Part shown: piece after piece, positions 20,931-29,623 of the stretch
Position numbering within the stretch: position 1 is the stretch's first letter
How the letters are laid out: every line of letters starts with the position of its first letter
Assembly (NCBI RefSeq): GCF_009467805.1
Contig: NZ_WIAY01000004.1
Coordinates: 310,001-374,000, forward strand
Length of the DNA: 64,000 nt
Source of the DNA: Stenotrophomonas nematodicola
GTDB taxonomy: Bacteria; Pseudomonadota; Gammaproteobacteria; Xanthomonadales; Xanthomonadaceae
Reading direction: 5' to 3'
The notes under the pieces: generated by a model
Seen by the model: the letters and a program-made list of their open reading frames with translations, nothing else
The model's database searches: none
What the model was told of the DNA's origin: nothing
Translations under genes and position numbers: made by a program

Positions 20931-22346
20931 TCAGCGCACCAGCGCCCTGAGCATGCCGGCGATCTTCGCGTACGGCGGCTTGAGCAGATCGCTGGCCGCC
21001 CAGCGCGACTGCCACAGGACCGGCAGCTGCTTGCTCATCGCATCGAAACCGGCGCGGGCGTGGTACGCCCCCATGCCGCTGGGCCCGACACCGCCAAACG
21101 GCAGGCCGTTGATGGCGAAGTGCAGGAGCGTGTCGTTGACGGTGACGCCGCCGGCCACGATCTGGTCGAGCACCCGCTCGACCGTGTCGCGCTGCTGGCT
21201 GAAGACGTACAGCGCCAGCGGCCGGTCGCGCGCCTGCACCCCGGCCAGCGCCGCGTCCAGATCCGGATAGGCGCACACCGGCAGGATCGGGCCGAAGATC
21301 TCCTCCTGCATCAGGTCCAGGTCGGCCGGCGGATCGAGCACGATGGTCGGCACGATCAGGCGCTCGCGCTCGGCCCGTGCCGGATCGACACTGGCCAGTT
21401 CGATCACCGGCACGCCGCGGGCGCGGGCCTGTTCCAGATACCCACGCAGGCGCTGGTACTGGCCGGCATGGATGATCCGGGTGTAATCGGAGGGATCGCT
21501 GAAATCGCCGTAACGCGCGCGCACCTGCGTCTGCAGCTGCTGCACCAGCTCACGCTGGCGGCGACCGTCGATGAGGATGTAATCCGGCGCTATGCAGGTC
21601 TGGCCGGCATTGAACCACTTGCCGGTGGCCAGCCGCGCGGCGGCCTTGTCCAGCGGGTAATCGCTGCACAGGATCGCCGGCGACTTGCCCCCCAGTTCCA
21701 GGGTCAGCGGGGTCAGATGCTGCGCGGCGGCAGCCATGACCTTGCGACCGACGGCGGTGGAACCGGTGAAGACCAGATGGTCCAGCGGCGAGCCAGCCAG
21801 CGCAGACGCCAGTTCCGCGTCGCCCTGTACCACCGCCACACGGTGGGCCGGAAACACCTGGGCCAGCAGGTCCTGCAGGAACGCGCTGGTGCGCGGCGTG
21901 TGCTCGGAGGGTTTGAGGATGACGTGGTTACCCGCCGCGATGGCGGTGGCCAATGGAATCAGCGCCAGGTTCACCGGGTAGTTCCACGGCGAGATCACCC
22001 CGACCACGCCCAGCGGCACCGGACGGGTCTGCGCGCGCGCCGGCCAGAAGCGCCAGCCCACGCCGACCCGGCGCGGGCGCATCCAGCCGCGCAGGTGCCG
22101 CAGCAGGTGGTCGATCTCGTTGAGCACGGTCATGCCATCGGCGATCAGCGACTCATGGGTGGAGCGGTGGCCGAAGTCGGCCGAGATCGCCTCGGCCATC
22201 TGCGGCAGCCGGGCCTTCAGGGCAGCACGCAGGCGCTGCAGGTCGTCCCGGCGCTGGTCCAGCGACGGACGATTGGCCTGCCAGGCGCTGCGCAGGACGT
22301 TCAGGAGCGCCGGAAGCACGGCGGGATCGGTATGGGTATCGCTCAT
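20931..22346 (-). CDS. Coniferyl-aldehyde-dehydrogenase-type ALDH
   Basis: A 471-residue NAD(P)-dependent aldehyde dehydrogenase. GVVGVISPWNYPVNLALIPL is the cofactor region; LELGGKSP holds the general-base Glu; NAGQTCIAPDYILI contains the catalytic Cys. The N-terminus (RPSLDQRRDDLQRLRAALKA) and DFGHRSTHESLIADG match the coniferyl aldehyde dehydrogenase subgroup, which oxidises aromatic or medium-chain aldehydes. Substrate is a subgroup inference. Single gene, no catabolic neighbours. Confidence 0.88.
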   Translation of the reverse strand: MSDTHTDPAVLPALLNVLRSAWQANRPSLDQRRDDLQRLRAALKARLPQMAEAISADFGHRSTHESLIADGMTVLNEIDHLLRHLRGWMRPRRVGVGWRFWPARAQTRPVPLGVVGVISPWNYPVNLALIPLATAIAAGNHVILKPSEHTPRTSAFLQDLLAQVFPAHRVAVVQGDAELASALAGSPLDHLVFTGSTAVGRKVMAAAAQHLTPLTLELGGKSPAILCSDYPLDKAAARLATGKWFNAGQTCIAPDYILIDGRRQRELVQQLQTQVRARYGDFSDPSDYTRIIHAGQYQRLRGYLEQARARGVPVIELASVDPARAERERLIVPTIVLDPPADLDLMQEEIFGPILPVCAYPDLDAALAGVQARDRPLALYVFSQQRDTVERVLDQIVAGGVTVNDTLLHFAINGLPFGGVGPSGMGAYHARAGFDAMSKQLPVLWQSRWAASDLLKPPYAKIAGMLRALVR

Positions 22347-22426
22347 GCCGCGACTATAGCGGCAGCCTGCGTGACGGCGGAGCGCTGTGCGCGGTTGCCG
22401 GCCAGCGGCCGGTCCTGCCGGGAAAC

Positions 22427-22460
22427 GGACAGGGCCGCGATTCGCATCGCGGCCCTGTCC
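22427..22460 (-). terminator. 15-bp perfect hairpin after the MHS transporter
   Basis: A 15-bp perfect stem (22427-22441 with 22446-22460, loop TCGC) is centred 37 bp past the transporter stop codon. U-rich sequence is weak (GTTTCC on the minus strand). It probably terminates the porin-transporter transcript. Confidence 0.7.
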
Positions 22461-22480
22461 TCACGCCGTGGGGCTCACCG

Positions 22481-24136
22481 TTACTTGGTGATGTCCACGC
22501 CGCGGGTTTCCTTCAGGAACAACCCGCCCACCACGACCGTCATCAGCGCGATGATGATCGGATACCACAGGCCGTAGTACAGGTTGCCGGTACCGGCCAC
22601 CAGCGCGAACGAAATTGCCGGCAGGAAACCACCGAACCAGCCGTTGCCGATGTGATACGGCAGCGACATCGAGGTGTAGCGGATGCGGGTCGGGAACAGC
22701 TCGACCAGGTAGGCGGCGATCGGGCCGTACACCATCGTCACGTACAGCACCAGAATCCACAGCATCAGGATGGTGCCGGGGATGTTGATGCGGGCGTTGT
22801 CGGCCTTGGCCGGGTAACCGGCCGAGGTCAGCGCGGTCTTCAGTTCCGCACCGAACGCATCGGCCTTGGCCTTGCCGTCTTCCTTGGTCAGGCCGGCGGC
22901 CTCGTAGGAGGCGACGCTGGCGCTGCCGACGTTGATCACGGCCAGCGAACCGGCTGCGGCAGGTTGCACTTCATACGGCACGCCGGCCTTGGTCAGTGCG
23001 GCCGTGGCGATGTCGCAGGAGCTGGTGAACTTGCGCACCGCCACCGGATCGAACTGGAACGAGCAGGTGTTCGGATCGGCCACGACCAGCGCCGGCGAGG
23101 TTGCACGGGCTTCTTCCACGGCCGGGTTGGCGAAGTGGGTCAGGCCCTTGAACACCGGGATGTAGGTGACAGCCGCCAGCAGGCAGCCGGCCAGGATGAT
23201 CTTCTTGCGGCCGATGCGATCGGACAGCCAGCCGAAGAAGATGAAGAACGGCGTGCCCAGTGCCAGCGCCGCGGCGATCAGCAGGTAGGAGGTGGTGGCT
23301 TCAACCTTGAGCATGCTGCTCAGGAAGAACAGCGCATAGAACTGGCCGCCGTACCAGACCACGGCCTGGCCGGCCGCGGCGCCGAGCAGCACCAGCAGCA
23401 TCAGCTTCAGGTTGCCGCCCTTGAGGCTGTCGCGGAACGGGGTCTTGGAGCCCTTGCCTTCGGCCTTCATCTGCTGGAACAGCGGCGATTCGCTGAGCTG
23501 CAGGCGGATCCACACCGAGATGCCCAGCAGCACGATCGACACCAGGAACGGAATGCGCCAGCCCCAGGCTTCGAACGCTTCGTTGCCCAGGAAGTAGCGG
23601 CAGGCCAGGATGATCAGCAGCGACATGAACAGGCCCAGCGTCGCGGTGCACTGGATGAAGCTGGTGTACAGGCCGCGCTTGTCCACCGGTGCATGCTCGG
23701 CCACATAGGTTGCCGCACCGCCATACTCACCGCCCATCGCCAGGCCCTGGGCCAGGCGCAGGACGATCAGGATCACCGGAGCGGCAAAGCCGATCGAGGC
23801 GTAGTTGGGCAGCACGCCGACCAGGAAGGTCGAGATGCCCATGATCAGGATCGTGACCAGGAAGGTGTACTTGCGGCCGATGCGGTCGCCGAGGCTGCCG
23901 AAAAACGCCGCGCCGAACGGACGCACGAAGAAGCCGGCCGCGAAGGCCAGCAGCGCGAAGATCATGCCGGTGGTTTCGTTGACGCCGCTGAAGAACTGCT
24001 TGGCGATGATCGCCGCCAGCGAGCCGTACAGGAAGAAGTCATACCACTCGAAAACGGTGCCAAGGCTGGACGCGAAGATGACCTTCTTGTGGCCTTGGGT
24101 AAGTTCAGCTTTTGCAGGTACAGGTGTAGTGGACAT
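22481..24136 (-). CDS. MFS transporter, metabolite:H+ symporter (MHS) family
   Basis: A 551-residue proton symporter. Family signatures: SSLGTVFEWYDFFLYGSLAA in TM1, GSLGDRIGRKYTFL in the TM2-3 loop, and RLAQGLAMGGEYGGAATYVA. MHS members carry carboxylates, osmolytes or related solutes. Unlike typical ~430-residue members it has an extra segment of about 120 residues in the second half (about 340-460) with two Cys (NTCSFQF and SSCDIAT), predicted to be an extracytoplasmic loop. It lies 88 bp downstream of the DcaP-like porin gene in the same direction, suggesting an uptake pair. AGGGGA lies about 10 nt before the ATG. Confidence 0.88.
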   Translation of the reverse strand: MSTTPVPAKAELTQGHKKVIFASSLGTVFEWYDFFLYGSLAAIIAKQFFSGVNETTGMIFALLAFAAGFFVRPFGAAFFGSLGDRIGRKYTFLVTILIMGISTFLVGVLPNYASIGFAAPVILIVLRLAQGLAMGGEYGGAATYVAEHAPVDKRGLYTSFIQCTATLGLFMSLLIILACRYFLGNEAFEAWGWRIPFLVSIVLLGISVWIRLQLSESPLFQQMKAEGKGSKTPFRDSLKGGNLKLMLLVLLGAAAGQAVVWYGGQFYALFFLSSMLKVEATTSYLLIAAALALGTPFFIFFGWLSDRIGRKKIILAGCLLAAVTYIPVFKGLTHFANPAVEEARATSPALVVADPNTCSFQFDPVAVRKFTSSCDIATAALTKAGVPYEVQPAAAGSLAVINVGSASVASYEAAGLTKEDGKAKADAFGAELKTALTSAGYPAKADNARINIPGTILMLWILVLYVTMVYGPIAAYLVELFPTRIRYTSMSLPYHIGNGWFGGFLPAISFALVAGTGNLYYGLWYPIIIALMTVVVGGLFLKETRGVDITK

Positions 24137-24152
24137 TGGACGATTCCCCTCG

Positions 24153-24176
24153 GTAGTGCCGACTGTTCGTCGGCAA
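24153..24176 (+). repeat. GTAG-type REP element (SMAG-like)
   Basis: GTAG followed by a 7-bp stem TGCCGAC / GTCGGCA with a TGTTC loop. This matches the layout of the Stenotrophomonas GTAG (SMAG) repeats: a tetranucleotide GTAG next to an imperfect or perfect stem-loop. It sits between the porin and transporter genes and may shape differential expression of the two. Confidence 0.7.
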
Positions 24177-24197
24177 TCGTTCTAGTTCTTCCGGCAG

Positions 24198-24218
24198 GTG
24201 CCGACCATCGGTCGGCAC
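24198..24218. repeat. Second REP-like stem-loop
   Basis: GTGCCGAC (24198-24205) pairs perfectly with GTCGGCAC (24211-24218), loop CATCG. It lies 6 bp past the porin stop codon and shares the TGCCGAC stem core with the GTAG element at 24153; the two form a spaced pair, the usual REP arrangement. It could end or stabilise the porin mRNA. Confidence 0.65.
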
Positions 24219-24224
24219 GCTCAT

Positions 24225-25652
24225 TCAGAAGCTGTACTTCGTGGTGAACTGCAGGCGGTTGATGTCGCCCTTGCGGCCATCCTCGATCTCGCGGACGCCG
24301 TACATGTACTCGGCGCCGATATCGACCTTCGGCATCGGCGTGTAGAACACGTTGCCGCGGATGCTCTGCACGCTCTTGGTCACCAGGGGACCGAGCGAGC
24401 CGCTGTTGTCGTAGTCGCTGCGCGCATAGATCAGGTTGGTACGCAGCTTGGGGCTGAAGGCGTGGCGCCAGCCGACGTAGCCGGCCAGCACGCCGGTCGG
24501 GTCGAGCTCGTCACGGGCGATGTCGTAGGCGGTATCGGCCGTCACGCCCAGACCCACGTAGCGGGCGATGCCTTCGCCGCCACTGAGCTGGTAATGCAGG
24601 GTGTCGCTGTCGCCCATCACCCACTTGCCGCCCAGGGTCAGGCCGCCTCCGATCTTGTCGGCGTCGGCACGGGTGGCCTGGTTGTCGACCTTGAGCTGAC
24701 GCACGATGCCGCCCACGCCAAAGGTGCCCCAGTCGCCTTTCCAGCCGTAGCGCAGGGTCAGGTCCGGCAGCGCGCCGCGGTCGGCGTTGCTGGCCGCGTT
24801 GGTCCACGCACCGGTGACCGGGTTGCGGGTACCGGTCAGCACGGTGGTTTCAGGGTTTTCCAGCGCGACGCTGAAGCCGCCCCGGGTGTAGCGGATCTGT
24901 GCCTGGCGCACGAACAGCACACCATCGGTCGGGCCGACGAAGTCGACGGCTTCCGGCAGCGAGGCGGCGTCCATGAAGTTGGACCAGGTCTGGCCGGCCA
25001 TCCAGTTGTTCCAGTACATGTACGCGTGACGCAGGGTCACACCGTAGGTATTGGTCGCGGTCTGGTTGCCCAGCGAGTTGCCGAAGAAGTCCATCTCGAA
25101 GAACGCGCCGGACTTGTTGCCCTTGTCCGACACGTTGTCGATGCCCAGGTTGAAACGCGAGAACTTGGCGTGGGCGTTGAAGTCCACGTCGGACCGCTGG
25201 CCGCTGCCGCCGGCACCGGCCACCGGGGTCTGGCCCGGCAGATACAGCGCGCGGCCCGTGGCATCGTCGGCGAGCTGGCCGTCGCCGGTCTGGGTGGCCA
25301 GGAAATCGGCCTTGATGAAGCCGCCGATCTTGACGGTGGTGCCCGGCGCGGCGCCCGGGGTGATGGTGGTGACCTGGATCGGCTGCTTGCCTGCCGGCAC
25401 GGTGGCCGTGGCCGGCTGCTGGGCCTGAAGGGTGCGGACCGCAGTGACATCGGTCTGCGCCTGGCTGATCTGGGTCTGCTGCTGCTGCGAGGTGGACAGC
25501 AGCAGCTGCACCTGGCGTTCGAGCTCGGCAACGCGGGCTTCCAGCTGCTTCTCTTTGGCGGTTTCGGCAAACGCCATGCCAGGCGCCACCAATGCGACCA
25601 GCAGGCAGGTCGCCAACGGCGTGCGCATGGTCTTCAACATACGGGTACTCAT
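24225..25652 (-). CDS. DcaP-like outer-membrane porin
   Basis: A 475-residue porin. After the signal peptide (MSTRMLKTMRTPLATCLLVA...AFA) comes a coiled-coil segment (KEKQLEARVAELERQVQLLL), then a beta-barrel beginning VKIGGFIKADFLATQTGD and ending with the barrel-type C-terminus RLQFTTKYSF (terminal Phe). This coiled-coil plus 16-strand layout is that of DcaP porins, which pass dicarboxylates and other small anions. GAGAGAGGG precedes ATG 25652. The divergent acs gene and downstream MHS symporter suggest carboxylate uptake. Confidence 0.87.
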   Translation of the reverse strand: MSTRMLKTMRTPLATCLLVALVAPGMAFAETAKEKQLEARVAELERQVQLLLSTSQQQQTQISQAQTDVTAVRTLQAQQPATATVPAGKQPIQVTTITPGAAPGTTVKIGGFIKADFLATQTGDGQLADDATGRALYLPGQTPVAGAGGSGQRSDVDFNAHAKFSRFNLGIDNVSDKGNKSGAFFEMDFFGNSLGNQTATNTYGVTLRHAYMYWNNWMAGQTWSNFMDAASLPEAVDFVGPTDGVLFVRQAQIRYTRGGFSVALENPETTVLTGTRNPVTGAWTNAASNADRGALPDLTLRYGWKGDWGTFGVGGIVRQLKVDNQATRADADKIGGGLTLGGKWVMGDSDTLHYQLSGGEGIARYVGLGVTADTAYDIARDELDPTGVLAGYVGWRHAFSPKLRTNLIYARSDYDNSGSLGPLVTKSVQSIRGNVFYTPMPKVDIGAEYMYGVREIEDGRKGDINRLQFTTKYSF

Positions 25653-25713
25653 GTTGCCCTCTCTCCCGGGTGGCAAAGTGATCGCCGCGTGTGGGGTCAC
25701 GGTCGAGCCGAGC

Positions 25714-25732
25714 GTGCGTCAGCCTGACGCAC
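25714..25732 (-). promoter_or_regulatory. Perfect inverted repeat in the porin leader/promoter
   Basis: GTGCGTCA-GCC-TGACGCAC: an 8-bp perfect dyad with a 3-bp centre, 62-80 bp upstream of the porin ATG. It could be an operator or an mRNA 5' hairpin. The regulator is not identifiable from sequence. Confidence 0.5.
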
Positions 25733-25739
25733 CCCGGTA

Positions 25740-25755
25740 TTAGCCATTGGTAGTA
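25740..25755 (-). promoter_or_regulatory. 16-bp motif, porin-oriented copy (candidate CrbR site)
   Basis: Read on the minus strand: TACTACCAATGGCTAA, 88-103 bp upstream of the porin start. It matches the acs-side copy at 25860 in 13 of 16 positions, in the opposite orientation. The 328-bp region 25653-25980 otherwise holds the promoters of the porin and acs genes, the dyad at 25714 and no gene. Confidence 0.5.
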
Positions 25756-25859
25756 GCCGCGACGTCGGCGCGGGCACCTGGAGGCCGCAGGAGGGCAGCA
25801 AGGTGCCGCAGGCAACCGGGTGGGTACCGGCTGTCTGTCGGTACGCCGACCGCCGCTGG

Positions 25860-25875
25860 TACGACCAAGGTCTAA
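25860..25875 (+). promoter_or_regulatory. 16-bp motif, acs-oriented copy (candidate CrbR site)
   Basis: TACGACCAAGGTCTAA lies 106-121 bp upstream of the acs ATG and matches the porin-side copy (25740) in 13 of 16 positions. A TATGCT hexamer at 25935-25940 could be the acs -10. LuxR-type CrbR activators are known to drive acs in Vibrio and Pseudomonas; assigning this motif to the local regulator is inference. Confidence 0.5.
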
Positions 25876-25980
25876 CCGTCCCGATAACGCGAAGGCGGAT
25901 GGATGCGGCAAACTGAGGGGGATGAATCGCGGGTTATGCTGCGATCGCACAACCCAAGTCCTAGTGCAAGTGAGGGTGTC

Positions 25981-27924
25981 ATGGCCGATATTTACCCCGT
26001 CAAGGCGGAGTTCGCCGCCAAGGCGCGCATTGACAAGAACACCTACCAGCAGCTCTACCGCGCGTCGGTGGAGAATCCCGACGCGTTCTGGGGCAAGGCC
26101 GCAGAACGCCTGGACTGGTATACCAAGCCGTCGACGATCCGGAACGTGAGCTATCAGCTCGACGATTTCCGCATCAAGTGGTTCGAGGACGGCGAACTCA
26201 ACGCCAGCGTCAACTGCCTGGACCGGCAACTGGCCACGCGCGGCGACAAGGTCGCGCTGCTGTTCGAGCCGGACAGCCCCGATGCGCCCGCCCAGGGCGT
26301 GACCTACCGCGAGCTGTACGAGCGCACCTGCCGCCTCGGCAATGCCCTGCGCAACCTGGGCGTCAGGAAGGGCGACCGGGTCACCATCTACCTGCCGATG
26401 ATCGTCGATGCCGCCGTGGCCATGCTGGCCTGCGCACGCATCGGCGCGATCCACTCGGTGGTGTTCGGTGGCTTTGCACCCAACTCGATCGCCGACCGCG
26501 TGATCGACTGCGGCAGCAAGCTGATCATCACCGCCGATGAAGGCCTGCGCGGTGGCAGGAAGATTCCGCTGAAGGCCAACGTCGACGCCGCCTTGAAGCT
26601 GCCCGGCACCACCACCGTGGAAACGGTGCTGGTGGTCCGCCACACCGGCGGCGCGGTGGACATGCAGGCGCCGCGCGACCGCTGGTTCCACGATGTGGTG
26701 GACCCGCAGCCGGCCACCTGCGAACCGGAGCGGATGAACGCCGAAGACCCGCTGTTCATCCTCTACACCTCCGGTTCCACCGGCAAGCCGAAGGGCGTGC
26801 TGCACACCACCGGCGGTTACCTGCTGTACGCGGCCTATACCCACGAAGCAGTGTTCGACCTGCGCGAGGACGACATCTACTGGTGCACCGCCGACGTCGG
26901 CTGGGTCACCGGCCACAGCTACATCGTGTACGGACCGCTGGCCAACGGCGCGACCTCGCTGATGTTCGAAGGCGTGCCGAACTACCCCACCACCTCGCGC
27001 TTCTGGGAAGTGATCGACAAGCACCAGGTCACCCTCTTCTACACCGCACCGACCGCGATCCGCGCGTTGATGCGCGAAGGCGAGGCACCGGTCAAGCGCA
27101 CCTCGCGCGCCTCGCTGCGCCTGCTCGGCAGCGTCGGCGAGCCGATCAATCCGGAAGCCTGGCGCTGGTACTACGAGGTGGTCGGCGACAGCCGCTGCCC
27201 GATCGTGGACACCTGGTGGCAGACCGAAACCGGCGGCATCCTGATTTCGCCGCTGGCCGGCGCGATCGATCTCAAGCCCGGTTCAGCCACCCTGCCCTTC
27301 TTCGGCGTGCAGCCGGCCCTGGTCAACGCAGAAGGCGAGATCCAGGAAGGTGCCGCCGAAGGCAACCTGATCATCCGTGATTCCTGGCCGGGGCAGATGC
27401 GCAGCGTCTATGGCGACCACCAGCGCTTCATCGACACCTACTTCCGCACCTACCCGGGCAGCTACTTCACCGGCGACGGCTGCCGCCGCGACGAAGATGG
27501 CTACTACTGGATCACCGGCCGCGTGGACGATGTGATCAATGTATCCGGCCACCGCATCGGCACCGCCGAAGTGGAGAGCGCGCTGGTCTCGCACCCGAAG
27601 GTGGCCGAAGCGGCCGTGGTGGGCTTCCCGCACGATATCAAGGGCCAGGGCATCTATGCCTATGTGACCCTGATCGCCGACGAGACGCCCAGCGATGAAC
27701 TGCACAAGGAGCTGGTCGCCTGGGTGCGCAAGGAGATCGGGCCGATCGCCGCGCCTGATCACCTGCAATGGGCACCAGGTCTGCCGAAGACACGCTCGGG
27801 CAAGATCATGCGCCGCATCCTGCGCAAGATCGCCGAGAACGCGCCCGACCAGCTCGGCGACACCTCGACCCTGGCCGATCCGTCGGTGGTGGCGTCGCTG
27901 GTGGAAGAACGCAAAGTGAAATAA
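25981..27924 (+). CDS. acs: Acetyl-CoA synthetase
   Basis: A 647-residue AMP-forming enzyme making acetyl-CoA from acetate, ATP and CoA. N-terminus [21 protein letters not shown]-loop [11 protein letters not shown] near residue 262; WWQTETGG in the core; [20 protein letters not shown] at the hinge; and the C-terminal [11 protein letters not shown] with catalytic, acetylation-prone Lys608. GAGGG about 4 nt before the ATG supports this start over the upstream open frame. Followed by an 11-bp-plus hairpin and then the LuxR-type regulator gene, part of an acetate-utilisation locus. Confidence 0.97.
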   Translation: MADIYPVKAEFAAKARIDKNTYQQLYRASVENPDAFWGKAAERLDWYTKPSTIRNVSYQLDDFRIKWFEDGELNASVNCLDRQLATRGDKVALLFEPDSPDAPAQGVTYRELYERTCRLGNALRNLGVRKGDRVTIYLPMIVDAAVAMLACARIGAIHSVVFGGFAPNSIADRVIDCGSKLIITADEGLRGGRKIPLKANVDAALKLPGTTTVETVLVVRHTGGAVDMQAPRDRWFHDVVDPQPATCEPERMNAEDPLFILYTSGSTGKPKGVLHTTGGYLLYAAYTHEAVFDLREDDIYWCTADVGWVTGHSYIVYGPLANGATSLMFEGVPNYPTTSRFWEVIDKHQVTLFYTAPTAIRALMREGEAPVKRTSRASLRLLGSVGEPINPEAWRWYYEVVGDSRCPIVDTWWQTETGGILISPLAGAIDLKPGSATLPFFGVQPALVNAEGEIQEGAAEGNLIIRDSWPGQMRSVYGDHQRFIDTYFRTYPGSYFTGDGCRRDEDGYYWITGRVDDVINVSGHRIGTAEVESALVSHPKVAEAAVVGFPHDIKGQGIYAYVTLIADETPSDELHKELVAWVRKEIGPIAAPDHLQWAPGLPKTRSGKIMRRILRKIAENAPDQLGDTSTLADPSVVASLVEERKVK

Positions 27925-27941
27925 GGGCCGCAGGCAGACCG

Positions 27942-27969
27942 TGGCAGCCCCCGGTTCCGGGGGCTGCCA
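27942..27969 (+). terminator. Hairpin after acs
   Basis: TGGCAGCCCCC (27942-27952) pairs with GGGGGCTGCCA (27959-27969), loop GGTTCC, starting 18 bp past the acs stop. No U-tract follows, so partial read-through into the regulator gene is possible. Confidence 0.65.
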
Positions 27970-28025
27970 GCCCGCTACACGCATTCCGTTCCCTCGCGTT
28001 ACTCCTCCGCCACATGGCCCCCACC

Positions 28026-28691
28026 ATGACCACCCTCCTGATTGCCGATGACCACCCGTTGTTCCGCGAAGCCCTTCGCGGGGCCGTGCAACGCGTGATT
28101 CCCGGCGTGCAGCTGTACGAAGCGGACAGCGTGGAAGCGCTGTACCTGCTCGCCGACCAGCACACCGATGCCGACCTGGTCCTTATGGATCTCAACATGC
28201 CAGGTGCACAGGGCTTCAACGCGCTCGTGCACATGCGCGCCCTGCACCCGCAGCTCCCGGTGGTGGTGGTGTCCGCACGCGAGGAACCCACGGTGATGCG
28301 TCGCGCGCTCGACCACGGCGCGTTCGGGTTCATTCCCAAGTCCGCCGACTCGGACACCATCGGCCACGCCCTGGGCACCATTCTCGATGGTGAGACCTGG
28401 GCGCCGCCGGAGGCGCACAACGTGCCGCCCACCGAGCGCGAGGAACGCGAGATCGGCCAGCGCCTGCGCGAACTCACCCCGCAGCAGTTCCGTGTGCTGC
28501 AGATGCTCGGCGTGGGCCGGCTCAACAAGCAGATCGCCTACGACCTCAACGTATCCGAAGCAACGATCAAGGCGCATGTCACCGCGATCCTGCGCAAGCT
28601 GGGCGTGACCAACCGCACGCAGGCGGTGTTGATGGCCGGCAAGCTGGCCATCGACGAAGAGCCGATCGTATTGCCGCCGGAAGAGGATTGA
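28026..28691 (+). CDS. crbR: LuxR/NarL-type response regulator, CrbR-like
   Basis: A 221-residue regulator: receiver domain MTTLLIADDHPLFREALRGA with phosphoacceptor Asp55 (VLMDLNMPG), Thr/Ser and Lys positions in VVVVSAREEP and GFIPKSAD, then a C-terminal HTH (LTPQQFRVLQMLGVGRLNKQ; NVSEATIKAHVTAILRKLGV). Immediate placement after acs and near an SSS-domain hybrid kinase matches the CrbS/CrbR acetate-switch system of Vibrio and Pseudomonas. An alternative ATG at 28014 adds MAPT; neither has a clear ribosome binding site. Symbol assigned from context and domain layout. Confidence 0.8.
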   Translation: MTTLLIADDHPLFREALRGAVQRVIPGVQLYEADSVEALYLLADQHTDADLVLMDLNMPGAQGFNALVHMRALHPQLPVVVVSAREEPTVMRRALDHGAFGFIPKSADSDTIGHALGTILDGETWAPPEAHNVPPTEREEREIGQRLRELTPQQFRVLQMLGVGRLNKQIAYDLNVSEATIKAHVTAILRKLGVTNRTQAVLMAGKLAIDEEPIVLPPEED

Positions 28692-28756
28692 ATCGCGGGG
28701 AGCAGGAGCAGCTGACCGACAGTCGGCGCACCCCGCTCTGCCCCTGACGCCTTGCG

Positions 28757-28774
28757 TTATAGCCAGAGCTATAA
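28757..28774 (+). promoter_or_regulatory. MntR-type inverted repeat upstream of mntP
   Basis: TTATAGC-CAGA-GCTATAA: a perfect 7-bp dyad with a 4-bp centre. The ATAGC-N4-GCTAT core has the same half-sites and spacing as the E. coli MntR operator. It lies about 85 bp upstream of the manganese riboswitch, in the place expected for the mntP promoter; TATAAA within it could be part of a -10. MntR is known to activate mntP/yebN in some bacteria. Confidence 0.65.
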
Positions 28775-28835
28775 AACCCAGCGCTGCCTGCGCAATTGGC
28801 CGTGGATGCGCCACGCGGCGATGCCGGTGCTAAGC

Positions 28836-28950
28836 TTCGCGTCCCCTTGGGGAGTAGCCTGTTTCCTGCGATAGGAAACGCCCGTATCAACATACTCGGC
28901 CAGTGCGCCGTGGTGCGGGCAGCCATCTTGGTTGGCGAGACCAGCGGTCC
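28836..28950 (+). promoter_or_regulatory. Manganese riboswitch (yybP-ykoY family)
   Basis: The conserved yybP-ykoY elements are present in order: GGGGAGTAG (28849-28857), a hairpin GTTTCCT-GCGAT-AGGAAAC (28861-28879), TCAACATACTCGG (28887-28899) and GGCGAGACC (28934-28942). The fold binds Mn2+ and switches on the downstream exporter gene. It lies in the 332-bp leader between the CrbR-like gene and mntP; nothing else coding is seen there. Ends are approximate because I did not fold the RNA computationally. Confidence 0.93.
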
Positions 28951-29023
28951 GCGTGCGCAACGACAGGTTGGGCGCGAACGCGGTCCGTTGCTCGCAATCG
29001 CCCGACCTGCCGTGTACGTCCCC

Positions 29024-29602
29024 ATGTCACCCCTTTCGATCCTGCTGATCGGCTTTGCCATGTCCACCGATGCCTTCGCCGCGGCGATCGGCAAGGGCGC
29101 CGCCATGCGCAAGCCGCGCCTCCCCGATGCCCTGCGCGCCGGCCTCATCTTCGGTGTCATCGAAGCGATCACCCCGGTGATCGGCTGGCTGCTCGGCCGC
29201 GCGGCGCTCCAGTACGTGGAGGCGTTCGATCACTGGATCGCGTTCGGCCTGCTCGGTGCGCTGGGCGTGCACATGATCATCAACGGCATCCGCCCGGACA
29301 GCGACGACGGACAGGACGATCCGGACAGGCACCACGGCTTCTGGCGGCTGGCCCTGACCGGCCTGGCCACAAGCATCGATGCGATGGCGGTCGGCATCGG
29401 CCTGGCCTTCCTGGACGTGAACATCGGCGTGATGGCGCTGGTGATCGGCCTGTGCACCTTCAGCATGGTCACCGCCGGCATCATGCTCGGCCGCGTGCTG
29501 GGCAACATGGTCGGCAAGCGCGCGGAGATCATCGGCGGCCTGATCCTGATCATCATCGGCGCCACCATCCTGTACGAACACCTCAGCGGCGCGATGGCCT
29601 GA
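29024..29602 (+). CDS. mntP: Manganese efflux pump MntP
   Basis: A 192-residue membrane protein starting [20 protein letters not shown], with six TM helices in two related halves; the intramembrane Asp motifs are [12 protein letters not shown] and [11 protein letters not shown]. It exports Mn2+. The upstream riboswitch and MntR-type box support manganese-responsive control. It interrupts the CrbR-CrbS pair and has no obvious link to acetate metabolism. Convergent with the hybrid kinase gene, 21 bp away. Confidence 0.95.
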   Translation: MSPLSILLIGFAMSTDAFAAAIGKGAAMRKPRLPDALRAGLIFGVIEAITPVIGWLLGRAALQYVEAFDHWIAFGLLGALGVHMIINGIRPDSDDGQDDPDRHHGFWRLALTGLATSIDAMAVGIGLAFLDVNIGVMALVIGLCTFSMVTAGIMLGRVLGNMVGKRAEIIGGLILIIIGATILYEHLSGAMA

Positions 29603-29623
29603 CCCGGCGCCGCTCACCCGCGG

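Noticed and set aside
28690-28740. Stem-like sequence GACCGACAGTCGG after the CrbR-like gene considered as another REP element
   Set aside because: Loop would be a single base and GTAG is absent.
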